A DNA stretch of 64,000 nt from [Clostridium] ultunense DSM 10521 (GCF_000511955.1 NZ_AZSU01000003.1:183312-247311); one strand, 5' to 3'; positions 47,403 through 57,262 are shown, numbered from the stretch's first letter. The notes: a model not told the origin generated them from the sequence alone. Made by a program: numbers and translations.

Positions 47403-48110
47403 GTGAGAATTTTGATTGTCAATAGAAAGATTATCTATACGTTATTGATTATAATAATAATAATAATGACCGTAGCAATATATTTTTCTTTTTATAATAG
47501 AGTAGATGAAACCTTTAAAATGGATATATATTATAAAGGGAATGTAGACGGTAAAGTCGTATCTTTTGCTTGTAATATAGATTGGGGAAATGAATATATC
47601 CAACCAATGTTGGAAACTTTTTCTGAGCATAATATAAAAATAACTTTTTTTGTTACCGGTACTTGGGCAAAAAACAACCCAGATTTGTTAAAAGCAATAT
47701 ATAAGTCAGGCCATCAGATAGGTAATCATGGATATAGGCATATAGATTATGATAAGTTAAGTTATGAAGGGAATAGGGAAGAAATTTTAAAAGCCCATAA
47801 TATTGTATACGATATCTTAGGAGTGGAGCCAATATATTTTGCGCCTCCATCGGGAGCATATAATGATAATACGGTTAAAGCTGCAAAAGATTTAAATTAT
47901 GATATAATTATGTGGAGTGTTGATACAATTGATTGGAGAGAAGATAGTACAAAGGAAAAAATAATAAACAGGGTAGTCAGTAAAATTCATGATTCAGCTA
48001 TTGTATTGATGCATCCAACTAAAGAAACGGTTAAATCTTTGCCCGAAATCATATCTTATTTATTTGAAAAAGGATATAAAATTGGTACAATAAGTGATGT
48101 AATCAAATAA
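47403..48110 (+). CDS. YlxY/PdaB-like polysaccharide deacetylase family protein
   Basis: A 235-residue protein with an N-terminal membrane anchor (about 7-28) and a NodB-type fold. The metal motif HxxxH is kept as NHGYRH. The first motif reads FACNIDWGNEY in place of TFDDG, and the Arg of the RPPxG motif is replaced (FAPPSGAYN). The DTIDW and LMHP motifs remain. In Bacillus YlxY lies next to pnp and mlpA and belongs to a sporulation-linked group. Start GTG 47403 after GGAGGG (47391-47396). Activity as a deacetylase is uncertain because of the changed residues. Confidence 0.75.
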   Translation: MRILIVNRKIIYTLLIIIIIIMTVAIYFSFYNRVDETFKMDIYYKGNVDGKVVSFACNIDWGNEYIQPMLETFSEHNIKITFFVTGTWAKNNPDLLKAIYKSGHQIGNHGYRHIDYDKLSYEGNREEILKAHNIVYDILGVEPIYFAPPSGAYNDNTVKAAKDLNYDIIMWSVDTIDWREDSTKEKIINRVVSKIHDSAIVLMHPTKETVKSLPEIISYLFEKGYKIGTISDVIK

Positions 48111-48137
48111 ACCATATAGAAATTTAGGAGGACAAGA

Positions 48138-49412
48138 ATGTATTTAAAAGATAAGCTGGATAATGGAGTTACTGTTGTTATGGAGAATATTCCTTATGTT
48201 AATTCCGTTTCCATAGGAATATTGGTGAGTAATGGTGTTATCAAGGAAGAAAAATATGTAAACGGAATTTCTCACTTTATTGAACATATGCTATTTAAAG
48301 GCACAACAAATAGAACTGCTAAAGAGATCGCTCAATCAATAGATAATATTGGCGGCCAATTAAATGCTTTTACAAGTACGGAGTATACTTGCTTTTATGT
48401 TAAAGTGTTGGACAACCATTTACCTATTGCTATAGACCTTCTATCTGATATGTTTAATAATTCCATATTTAATGAAAAGGATATTGAAAAGGAAAAAGGA
48501 GTAATATTGGAAGAAATAAAAATGTATTTAGATTCACCTGAGGATATAGTTTATGATCTATTAAGCGAACTTATGTTTGAGGATACTCCCTTAGCCTTAC
48601 CTATACTAGGATCTATCGAAACTATAAATAATTTAAATAGGGAAACTATACTAAAATATTTCAAAGAGAATTATACTCCAGAAAACATGGTCATATCAAT
48701 CGTGGGAAATTTTGATTCTAAAGATACTATAAAGTTATTAAATGAATGCTTTAACAACAACACAAAGGGTCATTCTAACAATTACAAAAAAAATAATATG
48801 CCGAAATTCAAACAAAAATTAAGATATCAGCAAAAAGATATAGAACAATTAAATTTATGTATAGGCATGGAAGGAGTTAAGAGGGGTTCGGATGATCTAT
48901 ATCCTCTAATGGTTATGAATAATATTTTTGGCGGTAGCATGAGCTCTAGATTATTTCAAAAAATAAGGGAAGAAAAAGGATTAGTATATTCTGTGTATTC
49001 CCATGCTACATCTTTCCAAGACGTAGGAGCATTTACCATATACGCTGGTTTGGGTATTGATCAGATTATTAATGTGGCCAAGCTTATAGAAAGGGATATT
49101 CAAGACTTAAAAGCCAATTTAATTACTAAAGATGAATTAACCAAATCAAAAGAACAATTAAAAGGGAATTTTATTTTGGGAATGGAAAGTACTTTTTCTA
49201 GAATGTTAGACATAGGAAGATCTGAACTACTACTAGGAAGAATATTAACTCCAGAGGAAGTTTTGAAAAAAATTGATAGGGTTGCAATGGAAGATATTAA
49301 GAGGATAATATCAAGAATTTTCGACAAGAGCAAATACAATATAGCTTATGTTGGAAATATTTCTGGTCATGAAATGATAGATAAAGAATTGAAAGAAATA
49401 TTTTTTATTTGA
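48138..49412 (+). CDS. M16 family zinc peptidase (MlpA/YmxG-like)
   Basis: A 424-residue M16 peptidase with the inverted zinc motif HFIEH (HxxEH) at about residue 46-50 and the downstream metal-ligand Glu in the EEIKMYLDSPED helix. The second half is the inactive C-terminal M16 domain (GGSMSSRLFQKIREEKGLVYSVYS). In Bacillus mlpA lies after ylxY, the same order as here, and affects stress or protease control. AGGAGG ribosome-binding site upstream. Confidence 0.9.
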   Translation: MYLKDKLDNGVTVVMENIPYVNSVSIGILVSNGVIKEEKYVNGISHFIEHMLFKGTTNRTAKEIAQSIDNIGGQLNAFTSTEYTCFYVKVLDNHLPIAIDLLSDMFNNSIFNEKDIEKEKGVILEEIKMYLDSPEDIVYDLLSELMFEDTPLALPILGSIETINNLNRETILKYFKENYTPENMVISIVGNFDSKDTIKLLNECFNNNTKGHSNNYKKNNMPKFKQKLRYQQKDIEQLNLCIGMEGVKRGSDDLYPLMVMNNIFGGSMSSRLFQKIREEKGLVYSVYSHATSFQDVGAFTIYAGLGIDQIINVAKLIERDIQDLKANLITKDELTKSKEQLKGNFILGMESTFSRMLDIGRSELLLGRILTPEEVLKKIDRVAMEDIKRIISRIFDKSKYNIAYVGNISGHEMIDKELKEIFFI

Positions 49413-49421
49413 GGTGATAAT

Positions 49422-49853
49422 ATGGAAATAAAAGTAGTAAACAAAAGCCCTTTTCCTCTTCCTAATTATAAAACCAAAGGTTCTGCAGGAATGGATTTAT
49501 ATGCAAATATAGATGAACCAATAGTAATCAAACCATTAGAAAGGGTATTAATGCCAACAGGATTATATATATCCATACCTAATGGATATGAAGCTCAGAT
49601 AAGAGCTAGAAGTGGATTAGCATTAAAACATGGAATTTCATTAGCCAACGGAATTGGCACTATAGATAGTGACTATAGGGGAGAAATAGGAGTAATTTTA
49701 GTCAATTTAAGTAAAGAAGAATATACAATAAATAGAGGAGATAGAATTGCCCAACTGGTAGTTATTAAGTACGAAAGGGCCAAGTTTATTGAGGTTAACG
49801 CTTTAGATTCCACAGATAGGGGAAAAGGAGGTTTTGGACATACAGGGTATTAA
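49422..49853 (+). CDS. dut: Deoxyuridine 5'-triphosphate nucleotidohydrolase (dUTPase)
   Basis: A 143-residue trimeric dUTPase with all five motifs: [39 protein letters not shown] and [10 protein letters not shown]. It removes dUTP and supplies dUMP. The last codons form the left arm of a terminator hairpin. Confidence 0.95.
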   Translation: MEIKVVNKSPFPLPNYKTKGSAGMDLYANIDEPIVIKPLERVLMPTGLYISIPNGYEAQIRARSGLALKHGISLANGIGTIDSDYRGEIGVILVNLSKEEYTINRGDRIAQLVVIKYERAKFIEVNALDSTDRGKGGFGHTGY

Positions 49854-49871
49854 AATACCCTGTAATATTTT
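49841..49871 (+). terminator. Terminator overlapping the end of dut
   Basis: TACAGGGTATT and its exact reverse complement (49854-49864) flank a loop that contains part of the dut stop codon, then ATTTTT (49867-49872). The stop codon TAA lies at 49851-49853, within the hairpin top. Transcription termination is therefore tightly joined to the end of the reading frame. Confidence 0.8.
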
Positions 49872-49908
49872 TAAAATATCATCATATTTAACCTTATCAA
49901 AAATGATA

Positions 49909-49938
49909 CAACATATTATTTTCAATAGAGCATAATAT
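49909..49938 (+). promoter_or_regulatory. Possible sigma-E-like promoter before ylmC/ymxH
   Basis: An ATATT-containing -35-like element (ACATATT, about 49911-49917) is followed after 13 bases by CATAATAT (about 49931-49938), which resembles the sigma-E consensus of sporulation genes. The match is partial and AT-rich sequence makes chance matches common. Confidence 0.25.
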
Positions 49939-49966
49939 ATAATAACATATATAAGGAGATGATAAT

Positions 49967-50206
49967 ATGACTATAATGCTTAGTCAATTAGGAGGGAAGG
50001 AGATCATTAATTTAAATAATGGTGAAAGGCTAGGAATAATAGCTGATACAGATATAGTTGTAGACAAAAAAACTGGGAAGATACTAAAATTATTAGTTCC
50101 AGAAAGAAAACTTCAGTTTAAGTTATTTGGAGAAAATATAGATATTGAAATTCCTTGGGATGCTGTTAGAAAGATTGGGAATGATATGATTATAGTTGAA
50201 CTGTAA
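49967..50206 (+). CDS. YlmC/YmxH family sporulation protein (PRC-barrel)
   Basis: A 79-residue PRC-barrel protein (KEIINLNNGERLGIIADTDIVVDKKTGKILKLLVPE, ending in IPWDAVRKIGNDMIIVEL). The group is linked to endospore formation in Firmicutes, and ymxH lies after mlpA in Bacillus, matching this position. Its precise role is unknown. AAGGAGATGAT before ATG 49967. Confidence 0.88.
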   Translation: MTIMLSQLGGKEIINLNNGERLGIIADTDIVVDKKTGKILKLLVPERKLQFKLFGENIDIEIPWDAVRKIGNDMIIVEL

Positions 50207-50245
50207 ATTGGCTGTCATAATAATAAACGTATTTAGACATATAGC

Positions 50246-50280
50246 CTGATTCTAGTAATCAGATTTAATGTTTTTCTTTT
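50246..50280 (+). terminator. Weak hairpin with T-rich tail after ylmC/ymxH
   Basis: A 6-bp stem CTGATT / AATCAG with a five-base loop, then eight bases and a T-rich tract (TTTTTCTTTT, 50271-50280). The stem is AT-rich, so termination would be weak. The interval 50207-50353 otherwise holds an unremarkable AT-rich sequence with TATAAT (about 50304-50309) but no good -35. Confidence 0.35.
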
Positions 50281-50353
50281 TTTATATTTTAGCATATTAT
50301 AATGAGAAAAGTAAAAACTATAATCTAGATATGATTAATAAAATGGAGGTTAT

Positions 50354-51040
50354 ATGGTGAGTAAAGAGACGGTATCAGACAACAGTAATGAAGTACTCGA
50401 TAATGTAAAGGAGCTAGGTACACCTAAAGCACCAAGCTTTGAAAATGATATACAATTTATATCAATAATAGGGGAAATAGAAGGGCATAATATTTCAGCT
50501 TCTGATAAGAAAACAACCAAATATGAACATATAATACCAATGTTAATAGCAGCTATGCAAGATCCTAAAATAGAGGGAATTTTTATCATATTAAATACTG
50601 TAGGCGGAGATGTGGAGGCAGGATTAGCTTTAGCGGAGATGATAAATAGTATAGATAAACCTAAAGTCTCTTTGGTTTTAGGTGGAGGGCATAGTATTGG
50701 AGTTCCTTTAGCTACTGCTTCTGATTATTCGTTTATTGTACCTTCAGCTGCTATGACCATCCATCCCATTAGGACAACTGGATTGGTAATTGGTGTTCCT
50801 CAAACTTTTAGATATTTTGAAAAGATGCAAAAAAGAATAATTAACTTTATACTAAGAACATCGAAAATAAACAAGCATACCTTAAGGGAATTGATGTATT
50901 CTACAGATGAATTAGCAAATGATGTAGGTACCATACTTATAGGAAAAGAAGCCGTTGATAGCGGCTTAATTGATGAGGTTGGCGGATTTAGTCAAGCATT
51001 GAATAAACTCAATACTCTCATCCATATGAAAAATTCATAG
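50354..51040 (+). CDS. tepA: ClpP-family serine protease TepA
   Basis: A 228-residue ClpP-fold protein with the TepA signatures IFIILNTVGGDVEAGLALAEMI, LVLGGGHSIGVPLATAS (Ser-containing nucleophile region) and MTIHPIRTTG (catalytic His). TepA is a cytosolic protein that influences secretion and spore maturation in Bacillus. ATG 50354 has GGAGG upstream; GTG directly after would give the same protein less one residue. It precedes uppP rather than rnjB/ymzA. Confidence 0.9.
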   Translation: MVSKETVSDNSNEVLDNVKELGTPKAPSFENDIQFISIIGEIEGHNISASDKKTTKYEHIIPMLIAAMQDPKIEGIFIILNTVGGDVEAGLALAEMINSIDKPKVSLVLGGGHSIGVPLATASDYSFIVPSAAMTIHPIRTTGLVIGVPQTFRYFEKMQKRIINFILRTSKINKHTLRELMYSTDELANDVGTILIGKEAVDSGLIDEVGGFSQALNKLNTLIHMKNS

Positions 51041-51099
51041 TATAACAATTTAAATTATGCTATAATAACATGAGAATAGGAAATAAAGGGGGAATCGAT

Positions 51100-51930
51100 T
51101 TGACATTAGTTCAAGCTATCATTCTAGGAGTTTTTCAAGGGATTGCTGAATTCTTACCTATTAGTAGTTCTGGACATTTAGTAATACTACAACATTTTTT
51201 TGGTATAACTGAAGGAAATCTTTTTTTTGCTGAGATGCTTCATTTTGGTACCTTGGTATCCATAGTAATTGTTTATTTTAATGATATAATAAAGATAGTT
51301 GTTGAATTTATAAAGATGATTAAAAATTGGATAATAGAAAAAAAGCTTAAAATAAAAAATGATTATCAAAAACTGGGACTGCTAATTATAATTGGCAGTA
51401 TACCTACTGCTATAATTGGACTAGCTTTTGAAGATTTTTTCGAGAAACTTTATTCATCCTCTATTCTTCCTATAGGAATAGCTTTTATAATAACTGGGGC
51501 CTTATTATGGGTTGCAAATAATCAAAGTTACGAAAATAAAAAAGTTAAGAATATGAGCTTTCTCGATGGATTAATTATAGGCACTTTCCAAGGAATTGCT
51601 ATTGTACCAGGCATATCTAGATCTGGTTCTACTATTGTAGCTGGATTGTTTAGAGGGTTGAATAGATCCTTAGCCACGGAATTTTCATTTTTATTAGCTT
51701 TACCTGCAACTTTTGGGGCAGGAATATTAGGAATAAGGGAAGTCATAAAGACTGATAGCCAAGTTGCTTTTACAATGCCTTTAGTTGTAGGAGTATTATT
51801 ATCAACTATAGTTGGAGTTTTTGCAATAAAAATACTGATTAAAATGCTTAAAAAAGATAAACTTCATTATTTTTCTTACTATTTATGGTTAGTGGGATTA
51901 ATAACTATAGTATTCTCGTTTATTAAATAA
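51100..51930 (+). CDS. uppP: Undecaprenyl-diphosphate phosphatase UppP (BacA)
   Basis: A 276-residue polytopic enzyme with the two signature loops GIAEFLPISSSGHLVIL and GIAIVPGISRSGSTI. It dephosphorylates undecaprenyl diphosphate to recycle the wall lipid carrier, and complements uppS in the same window. TTG 51100 follows AAGGGGGAAT; ATG 51070 is the alternative start and would add ten residues. Confidence 0.93.
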   Translation: MTLVQAIILGVFQGIAEFLPISSSGHLVILQHFFGITEGNLFFAEMLHFGTLVSIVIVYFNDIIKIVVEFIKMIKNWIIEKKLKIKNDYQKLGLLIIIGSIPTAIIGLAFEDFFEKLYSSSILPIGIAFIITGALLWVANNQSYENKKVKNMSFLDGLIIGTFQGIAIVPGISRSGSTIVAGLFRGLNRSLATEFSFLLALPATFGAGILGIREVIKTDSQVAFTMPLVVGVLLSTIVGVFAIKILIKMLKKDKLHYFSYYLWLVGLITIVFSFIK

Positions 51931-51978
51931 ATTGATTAAAAATTTTTCATAGAATTTGTTCAAGAGGTGGTGATCTTC

Positions 51979-54135
51979 TTGAGTAAAAAGAAGAAAGTTA
52001 AAAATATGGAAATTACAAGGGAAATTATAGGCATAATAATTGTTTCCCTTGGAATTCTCTCTTCCATTAGTTTAATTAGCAATAAAACAGGTATTATTGG
52101 AGTATTCTTGCGTAGTATATTTTTTACCCTTATGGGCTTTGGAGGATACATATTTCCTCTAATAATTATAGCTATAGGACTGTTGTTTATAATAAATAAG
52201 ATTGATATAGATAAAGATAGAAAACCTATGCATCTACTGATATTATTTTTTTGTTTTTTGACTTTAATAGATATAAAGGCCCAAACTGGTACTAGCCTTT
52301 CAACTAAAATCACAAATTCAGTAGAATTAAGTAAAGAAGGTTTAGGTGGGGGATTTATAGGAACAGTTTTTGGATTTGTTTTTTTGAAATTATTCGGTTC
52401 CGTAGGTTCTTATATTATTATAGCCTTCATTATTTTAATAACTGTTTTGCTTTTTACTGAAATAAGGATAAAGGATTTTATTAAAAAATTAAAGTTTAAA
52501 AAAAATAATATTACCAATTTAAATAGGGGTCTAGATGGTAAACAAAAGATCTCTAATACCACAAAGACAGATAGGATAGATAAGCAAATTATAATTCATG
52601 ATCATACAAATAATGGGCAAAAGGGTAGGGAATTAGATACTACAATCGAAGTAAATACTACAATCCAAGATGAGATGTTAGTTAGTAGAAGCAGTAATGT
52701 AATAGCAAATTATACCCTACCTTCTCTAGAATTATTGAAGGATTTTGAAAAAAAGCAAGATCCTTATAGTAAAAAGGAAATACTGAATAATGCAAAGAAG
52801 ATTGAAGAGACTATGAAGAACTTTGGAATTGATGCGAATATAATGCAAATAAACAAAGGACCAGCCATTACATGTTATGAATTACAACTTGCTCCAGGTA
52901 TTAAAGTGAGTAGGGTGGTTAATTTGTCAGATGATTTAGCTCTAAATTTAGCAACATCAGATATTAGAGTTGAAGCACCAATCCCTGGTAAAGCGGCTGT
53001 AGGTATCGAAGTACCCAATAGAATAAAGGATAATGTAGGGTTAAAAGAGATATTACAATCCGATGAATATATTTCTTTAGATAGTAATATACCTTTATTA
53101 TTAGGTAAGAATATATCAGGTAAGCCAATAGTTTCAAGTATAGATAAAATGCCCCATCTTTTAATTGCTGGCGCAACAGGCTCAGGAAAGAGCGTCTGTA
53201 TAAATACTATTATTATGAGTATATTATTTAAAGCTCATCCAGACGAAGTGAAGCTGTTACTTATTGATCCTAAGGTAGTGGAATTAAGTATTTATAACGG
53301 TATACCCCATCTTTTAATACCAGTAGTTACTGAACCTAGAAAAGCTGCTTCTGCCCTTAACTGGGCTGTTGAGGAGATGGAAAGAAGATATAAACTATTT
53401 GCTAAAAATAGTGTGAGGGATATTAAAGCCTTTAATGAGAAATTTGAAAATAAAAAGGAGGAGAGATTGTCCAATATTGTGATCATTATCGATGAGCTAG
53501 CCGATTTAATGATGGTAGCTGCTCAAGAAATAGAGGATTTAATATGTAGACTAGCTCAAATGGCAAGAGCAGCAGGAATATATTTAATTGTAGCAACCCA
53601 AAGGCCCTCTGTAGATGTTATAACTGGTACTATTAAGGCTAACATACCTTCAAGAATATCTTTCGCTGTATCGTCTCAAGTAGACTCTAGAACCATATTA
53701 GATATGTCTGGAGCCGAAAAGCTTTTGGGAAAAGGGGATATGCTTTTTTACCCTTCAAACCTATCCAAACCAATTCGTATACAAGGAGCTTTTATTAGCG
53801 ATGGAGAGGTAGAAAAGGTTGTGGAATTTTTAAAAGCTCAAAACTTAGCAGATTATGATGATGAAATAATAGAAACTATACATAGTGAAATTGAATTAGA
53901 CAATTTTTTAGGAGATAGGGATGAATTATTACCAGATGCAGCTTATTTAGTAACTGGTGAAGGACAAGCTTCCATATCTTTACTTCAAAGAAAATTGAAG
54001 ATTGGGTATGCAAGGGCTGCTAGAATAGTAGATGAAATGGAAGAATTAGGCATAGTCGGTGGTCATGAGGGAAGTAAACCAAGAAAAGTCCTTATAACAA
54101 GAGATGAAGTAGATTCTTTATTTGGGGAGAGATGA
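51979..54135 (+). CDS. DNA translocase FtsK/SpoIIIE
   Basis: A 718-residue protein with four membrane segments in the first ~165 residues, a linker, and a motor domain with Walker A GATGSGKSVC, Walker B VIIIDELADLM and a C-terminal gamma (winged-helix) domain (SISLLQRKLKIGYARAARIVDEMEELGIVG). It pumps chromosomal DNA through the septum. TTG 51979 fits AGAGGTGGTGAT; GTG 51967 lies inside it. In Bacillus spoIIIE holds this chromosomal position, and whether this is FtsK or SpoIIIE cannot be resolved. Confidence 0.93.
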   Translation: MSKKKKVKNMEITREIIGIIIVSLGILSSISLISNKTGIIGVFLRSIFFTLMGFGGYIFPLIIIAIGLLFIINKIDIDKDRKPMHLLILFFCFLTLIDIKAQTGTSLSTKITNSVELSKEGLGGGFIGTVFGFVFLKLFGSVGSYIIIAFIILITVLLFTEIRIKDFIKKLKFKKNNITNLNRGLDGKQKISNTTKTDRIDKQIIIHDHTNNGQKGRELDTTIEVNTTIQDEMLVSRSSNVIANYTLPSLELLKDFEKKQDPYSKKEILNNAKKIEETMKNFGIDANIMQINKGPAITCYELQLAPGIKVSRVVNLSDDLALNLATSDIRVEAPIPGKAAVGIEVPNRIKDNVGLKEILQSDEYISLDSNIPLLLGKNISGKPIVSSIDKMPHLLIAGATGSGKSVCINTIIMSILFKAHPDEVKLLLIDPKVVELSIYNGIPHLLIPVVTEPRKAASALNWAVEEMERRYKLFAKNSVRDIKAFNEKFENKKEERLSNIVIIIDELADLMMVAAQEIEDLICRLAQMARAAGIYLIVATQRPSVDVITGTIKANIPSRISFAVSSQVDSRTILDMSGAEKLLGKGDMLFYPSNLSKPIRIQGAFISDGEVEKVVEFLKAQNLADYDDEIIETIHSEIELDNFLGDRDELLPDAAYLVTGEGQASISLLQRKLKIGYARAARIVDEMEELGIVGGHEGSKPRKVLITRDEVDSLFGER

Positions 54136-54138
54136 TTC

Positions 54139-55467
54139 ATGGATAAAAAGAGGGTTTCAATTGTAACATTGGGATGTTCGAAAAACGAAATAGACTCAGA
54201 GTTAATGATGGGAGTATTAAAAGAAACCAATTATTGTATATCAAATTCATTAGAAGATTCAGAAGTTATAATAATAAACACCTGTGGCTTCATAAAAGAT
54301 GCAAAAGAGGAATCAATAGATACTATATGGGAAATAACTAGGTATAAAAGAGAAGGATTGTGTAAGTATATAATACTGGCTGGATGTTTAGCTGAAAGGT
54401 ATTCCAGAGAGCTTTTGGAAGAAATAGAAGAAATAGATGGAATAATTGGTACGGGTAATATAAAATATATTGCTGAAATAATTAATCGTTTAGAAAAAGG
54501 AGAAAATAAAATCACATTATCAGGGAATATAGACGAAGAATATTTAGAGGGAATTAATAGACAGAGTTTTAGACCTACTGAATACGTTAAAATTTCCGAA
54601 GGTTGTAATAATTATTGCACCTATTGTATTATACCTAGATTAAGAGGTAAACATAGAAGTAGAAGAATGGAAGATATTATTGGGGAAGTAGAATATTTAG
54701 TTGATAATGGTGTAAAAGAAATTATTCTAATTGGTCAAAATACTACTGATTATGGTATAGATTTATATGGAGAATATAAGTTGCATGAATTATTAGATAA
54801 TTTAAATAGGATCGAAAGATTAAAGTGGATAAGATTACTCTATCTATATCCAGACAATATTACTTCTAAATTAATCTATTCAATTAAAAATAATGATAAG
54901 GTAGTAAAATATTTGGATATGCCTCTGCAGCATGTAAATAATCAAATTTTAGAAAAGATGAATAGAAGAACTTCAAAAGAAGATATCAAGAGTTTGATAT
55001 TGGTGTTGAGAAAAGAAATACCAAATATCATATTGAGAACCACCTTTATTGTAGGATTTCCTGGAGAAAGTAATTATAATTTCAACGAGTTATATAATTT
55101 CATCGAGAATACTAATTTTGATAAATTAGGTGTTTTTACCTATTCTAGGGAAGAAGGGACACCTGCCAATGATTTTAATAATCAAATAGATGAAAGAACT
55201 AAGAAATATAGAAGAAATAGGATTATGGAATTACAACAAACTATATCTTATACCTTAAATAAGAAAAAAATTGGTAATGTCTATGAAGCTATAGTCGAAG
55301 GTATGTATAAAGATGGAATGTATATAGGTAGAACCTATATGGATAGCCCTGAGATAGACGGTATTTTATACATTAATTCTAATAATCCCCTTGAAATGGG
55401 TCAATTTGTTAATGTATTAATTACCGATTGTTTAGAATATGATTTGATTGGGGAGATTGTAGAATGA
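54139..55467 (+). CDS. rimO: Ribosomal protein S12 methylthiotransferase RimO
   Basis: A 442-residue radical-SAM enzyme with N-terminal MTTase domain (IVTLGCSKNEIDSELMMG, TCGFI, AGCLAERY), radical-SAM motif CNNYCTYC and a C-terminal TRAM domain. The PRLRGKHRSR sequence favours RimO over MiaB. Starts three bases after ftsK and its stop overlaps the start of pgsA. Confidence 0.92.
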   Translation: MDKKRVSIVTLGCSKNEIDSELMMGVLKETNYCISNSLEDSEVIIINTCGFIKDAKEESIDTIWEITRYKREGLCKYIILAGCLAERYSRELLEEIEEIDGIIGTGNIKYIAEIINRLEKGENKITLSGNIDEEYLEGINRQSFRPTEYVKISEGCNNYCTYCIIPRLRGKHRSRRMEDIIGEVEYLVDNGVKEIILIGQNTTDYGIDLYGEYKLHELLDNLNRIERLKWIRLLYLYPDNITSKLIYSIKNNDKVVKYLDMPLQHVNNQILEKMNRRTSKEDIKSLILVLRKEIPNIILRTTFIVGFPGESNYNFNELYNFIENTNFDKLGVFTYSREEGTPANDFNNQIDERTKKYRRNRIMELQQTISYTLNKKKIGNVYEAIVEGMYKDGMYIGRTYMDSPEIDGILYINSNNPLEMGQFVNVLITDCLEYDLIGEIVE

Positions 55468-56009
55468 ATTTAGCAAACAAAATTACCTTATTACGGGTAC
55501 TTATGATTCCTGTATTCATGATTGTATTGTTTTCTGATTTTAACAACAGTACATATGTTGCTGCTCTCATATTTGCTATAGCTTCTGCAACAGACGGATT
55601 AGATGGATATATTGCTAGAAGTAGAGGGCAAGTAACTACCTTTGGCAAGTTTATTGATCCATTAGCAGATAAACTATTGGTTTCTACAGCCTTAATCTCT
55701 ATGGTTCAACTTGGTAAAGTACCAGCTTGGATTGTTGTAATAATTATAGCTAGAGAATTTACCATTACTGGCTTTAGAATCATTGCTGCTTCGGAGGGAA
55801 TAACTATAGCTGCTAGTTCCTTAGGTAAAATCAAGACTATTACTCAATTGATTGCAATAATCAGCCTGTTGATAGATAATTTTCCCTTTAGATTGATAAA
55901 TTTTCCATTTGATATAATTATGTTATATTCTTCTTTATTTTTTACCGTGCTGTCTGGAGTTGATTATTTATATAAAAACAGACATGTTTTAACGACTAGT
56001 AAAAAGTAG
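55464..56009 (+). CDS. pgsA: CDP-diacylglycerol-glycerol-3-phosphate 3-phosphatidyltransferase PgsA
   Basis: A 181-residue membrane enzyme with the CDP-alcohol phosphotransferase motif DGLDGYIARSRGQVTTFG followed by KFIDPLADK, making phosphatidylglycerophosphate. ATG 55464 overlaps the rimO TGA (ATGA), a common coupling. The product chain links to cdsA in this window. Confidence 0.93.
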   Translation: MNLANKITLLRVLMIPVFMIVLFSDFNNSTYVAALIFAIASATDGLDGYIARSRGQVTTFGKFIDPLADKLLVSTALISMVQLGKVPAWIVVIIIAREFTITGFRIIAASEGITIAASSLGKIKTITQLIAIISLLIDNFPFRLINFPFDIIMLYSSLFFTVLSGVDYLYKNRHVLTTSKK

Positions 56010-56023
56010 TTGAGGTGAATAGA

Positions 56024-57244
56024 ATGAATGCTGAAATAATTTCAGTAGGAACAGAGATAGTATTAGGTAGTACATTGAATACTAATACCTACTATCTATC
56101 TAAAAGGTTATGGGAAATCGGCATTAATGTGTTATATCATACTTCTGTAGGAGACAATCCAAAGTTATTAGAAGATGTGGTAAATATAGGATTAGAAAGA
56201 TCAGATTTGCTAATATTTACTGGCGGCTTAGGTCCTACGGCTGATGATATGACGAAAGAGGTAATTAGTAAGGCTTTAGGTCTTAAATTAGAGTTAAATA
56301 AAAATATGGAAGATAGCTTAAAAGATTATTTTAACCAAACTAATAGACTTATGTCATCTAACAATATTAAGCAAGCTTACTTACCTGAAGGAGCTAAGAT
56401 TTTGACCAATGAAATTGGTACTGCCCCTGGAATATACATTGAATGGAAGGAAAAAAAGTTAATATTGCTGCCAGGGCCACCCAAAGAAATGGAATTGATG
56501 TTTAATAAATATGTAATACCTATGATTCAACAAGATTATACTATTAAAATAAAGACCATCAATACCATTGGTATAGGAGAATCTACATTAGAAACTTTAT
56601 TGATGGATATAATAAAAGACCAGGATAATCCATCATTAGCAACCTACGCTAAAGAAGGGCAGGTGGATATTAAGATTATAGCAAAAGGTTATGAAGAAGA
56701 AAAAGTTAATATCTTATTAGAAGATATCGTAAAAAAGGTTGAGAATAGGATATCAAAATATATATATAGTTGCGATGATGAGACCATAGAAGAGATAGTA
56801 TTTAATAAGCTAAAGAACAAGAATATGAAAATAGCCTTTTGCGAATCCTGTACAGGTGGTTTAGTGTCTTCTAAATTTACCCAAATTCCAGGCGCTTCAG
56901 AAGTGTTTGAGAGGGGAATTATTACCTATTCTAATAAAGCAAAAATAGAGGAAGTAGGAGTTAGTAAAAAAACATTGGAGAGATATGGAGCTGTCAGTGA
57001 ACAAGTAGCCATAGAAATGGCTAGGGGACTTCTTAATAAAACTGGTGTAGATATAACCTTGTCTACAACTGGGATAGCTGGACCTTCTGGTGGGTCTAGT
57101 TCTAAACCTGTAGGGTTGGTTTTTATAGGAATTGCCACTAAAGAAGATTCTTATGCTATCAAATCCATTTTTGCTGGAGATAGGAAATCTATTCAGAATA
57201 GAGCAGCCTTAAAAGCCTTTGATGAGTTAAGAAAAATCCTATAG
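56024..57244 (+). CDS. cinA: CinA family protein (competence/damage-inducible)
   Basis: A 406-residue CinA: N-terminal molybdopterin-binding-like domain (AEIISVGTEIVLGSTLNTNTYYLS, FTGGLGPTADDMTKE, LPGPPKEM) and C-terminal CinA/PncC domain (CESCTGGLVSSKF, TTGIAGPSGG). The family has pyrophosphatase/deamidase activities on pyridine nucleotides. In Firmicutes cinA sits before recA, as here. ATG 56024 used; GTG 56015 is in the AGGTGA site. Confidence 0.93.
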   Translation: MNAEIISVGTEIVLGSTLNTNTYYLSKRLWEIGINVLYHTSVGDNPKLLEDVVNIGLERSDLLIFTGGLGPTADDMTKEVISKALGLKLELNKNMEDSLKDYFNQTNRLMSSNNIKQAYLPEGAKILTNEIGTAPGIYIEWKEKKLILLPGPPKEMELMFNKYVIPMIQQDYTIKIKTINTIGIGESTLETLLMDIIKDQDNPSLATYAKEGQVDIKIIAKGYEEEKVNILLEDIVKKVENRISKYIYSCDDETIEEIVFNKLKNKNMKIAFCESCTGGLVSSKFTQIPGASEVFERGIITYSNKAKIEEVGVSKKTLERYGAVSEQVAIEMARGLLNKTGVDITLSTTGIAGPSGGSSSKPVGLVFIGIATKEDSYAIKSIFAGDRKSIQNRAALKAFDELRKIL

Positions 57245-57262
57245 GGTTAATAAATTTATTGT

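Noticed and set aside
51037..51070. Promoter with TATAAT upstream of uppP
   Set aside because: A good -10-like TATAAT exists near 51060 but no -35 at an acceptable distance.
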